From Bacteroidota bacterium (GTDB lineage Bacteria; Bacteroidota; Ignavibacteria; Ignavibacteriales; SURF-24): a stretch of 64,000 nt of DNA. Shown here piece by piece: positions 63,281 to 64,000 of this stretch (position 1 is the stretch's first letter; the number at the start of each line of letters is the position of its first letter). The stretch is taken from the NCBI GenBank assembly GCA_030706145.1, contig JAUZPB010000005.1, positions 22,864-86,863 of the forward strand, written 5' to 3'. The position numbers were made by a program, and so were the translations under genes. The notes under the pieces are model-generated. The model saw nothing but the letters and a program-made list of their open reading frames with translations. It had not been told where the DNA came from and ran no database searches.

Positions 63281-64000
63281 GCTAAATCTGAAACAATTAT
63301 CTTTTCTTAAGACTTTCTCTTATCGTAGAAAAAGCATCTTAATAAACATCTACCTAAACAACTAAATCCTCTTTATTCTAATGCACAAGATTTTTATTCC
63401 AATGGATAAAATACGACAAAAAAACTCTTTTTGTCAATACTCTAATTCTAACTGACAGCTCCATAAAAATTGGGCTGCTTGGCCTTTTTGAAAATAAATG
63501 AGCAGCAGCGAGGAGGAGAAATTTTACCTAGAAATGTAAAAATAATTTTCTTACCCTTACAAAAGCATCACTGCGGTTAAAAGCAATATTATATTTGTTT
63601 TAAGTTACAGAAGAAATATTTTATAAATATTATAAAATTTTTTTGGACTTAATAAACATGTAAATGTTGAAATTAGAATTCTGAACGCAAGTTTCTAAAT
63701 ATATGTTGCTGAATAACTTATGAGAATACGAAGCGCTGATTACGATGAATTTTGTAACTTAATTAGAGTCTATATTTGGTGCCATATTGTTTAAACTTAG
63801 AAATAAATGGTCAGAAATATTTGCATTTAACCGAATAAAGTACTACATTAGAACTCTTGAAAATTTGTTCTTTGAAATTGTGAGTGTAAAACGAAAAACC
63901 AGTCAGTTTTCTTGAATCAACTAGTTTAAGTTTAGTAAAATAAGCTTAAGCGACTAGTACAAACAATGAGCAGATAAAATCTAGCTCTCTAAAGATGATT
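63281..64000. other. Gene-free region, candidate rRNA operon leader at its right end
   Basis: No frame longer than about 25 codons here has support. The left part should carry the promoter of the 92-residue gene. On the + strand GTTCTTTGAAA at 63867-63877 resembles the boxA-like antitermination element common before 16S genes. ACTAGT...TTAAGTTTA (63920-63934) pairs with TAAGCTTAA...ACTAGT (63941-63958), as expected for a leader stem. Confidence 0.4.

Noticed and set aside
63719..63793. 24-codon frame in the right-hand gene-free region
   Set aside because: Too short, with no ribosome binding site; the region fits an RNA leader better.
1..64000. CRISPR arrays, insertion sequences, integrases, prophage genes
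   Set aside because: I saw no spaced direct repeats and no transposase-, integrase- or phage-like proteins among the translated genes.

Overview
The window reads as ordinary chromosome from a low-GC member of the Bacteroidota/Chlorobiota/Ignavibacteriota group, most likely an ignavibacterium-like organism. The evidence is a secreted leucine-rich-repeat protein ending in a type IX secretion sorting domain (QNFPNPFNPST...SSGIYIYKL), a DUF3098 gene, a TonB-dependent receptor with an N-terminal carboxypeptidase-D-like domain, and candidate promoters of the Bacteroidota type (TTG, then TAnnTTTG). Ribosome binding sites are often weak and TTG starts are common. Assignments rest on motifs read by eye and on memory of protein families; no search was run.

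Layout. 0-6.3 kb: the end of a TamB-like gene, RNase R, a large secreted protein joining a metalloprotease-like domain, PD40 repeats and an outer-membrane barrel, then a decayed oxidoreductase fragment. 6.3-8.4 kb: a YwqK/MORN-type repeat protein and a hotdog thioesterase. 8.4-21.9 kb: menaquinone synthesis by the o-succinylbenzoate route in two blocks, menH-B-A-C-E (- strand, behind a PLP decarboxylase) and menF-D (+ strand), separated by an M28 peptidase, prmA, a MarR regulator and a YgjP-like metallopeptidase. Only the last methylation (MenG/UbiE) is absent. 21.9-26 kb: an AEC transporter, a small membrane-protein gene broken by one TAG codon, a DinB protein and the LRR protein. 26-32 kb (- strand): dacB, a TatD/radical-SAM fusion, a TonB-dependent receptor and a lipoprotein. 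32-35.6 kb (- strand): a 177-residue protein of unknown function followed by a 1010-residue SNF2-like protein with an Mrr-like C-terminus, both enzymatic parts of which look degenerate. This is the most unusual unit in the window.

36-47.9 kb is housekeeping: purM, hrcA-grpE-dnaJ, a ComEA-like protein, a PilM-like protein, rsmD, coaD, and pckA between two class I aminotransferases. 48-53.7 kb (- strand): aroE, a TPR protein, sucC and pruA. 53.8-61.1 kb (+ strand): a penicillin-acylase-family protein, metF, a Gfo/Idh/MocA oxidoreductase, ddl, an FtsB/DivIC-like protein and rarA. 61.2-63.3 kb (- strand): dprA, a lone EutN/CcmL-type microcompartment vertex protein, DUF3098 and a small unknown protein. 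The last 720 bases hold no gene but resemble the leader of an rRNA operon. I saw no CRISPR array, insertion sequence, integrase, tRNA or prophage.
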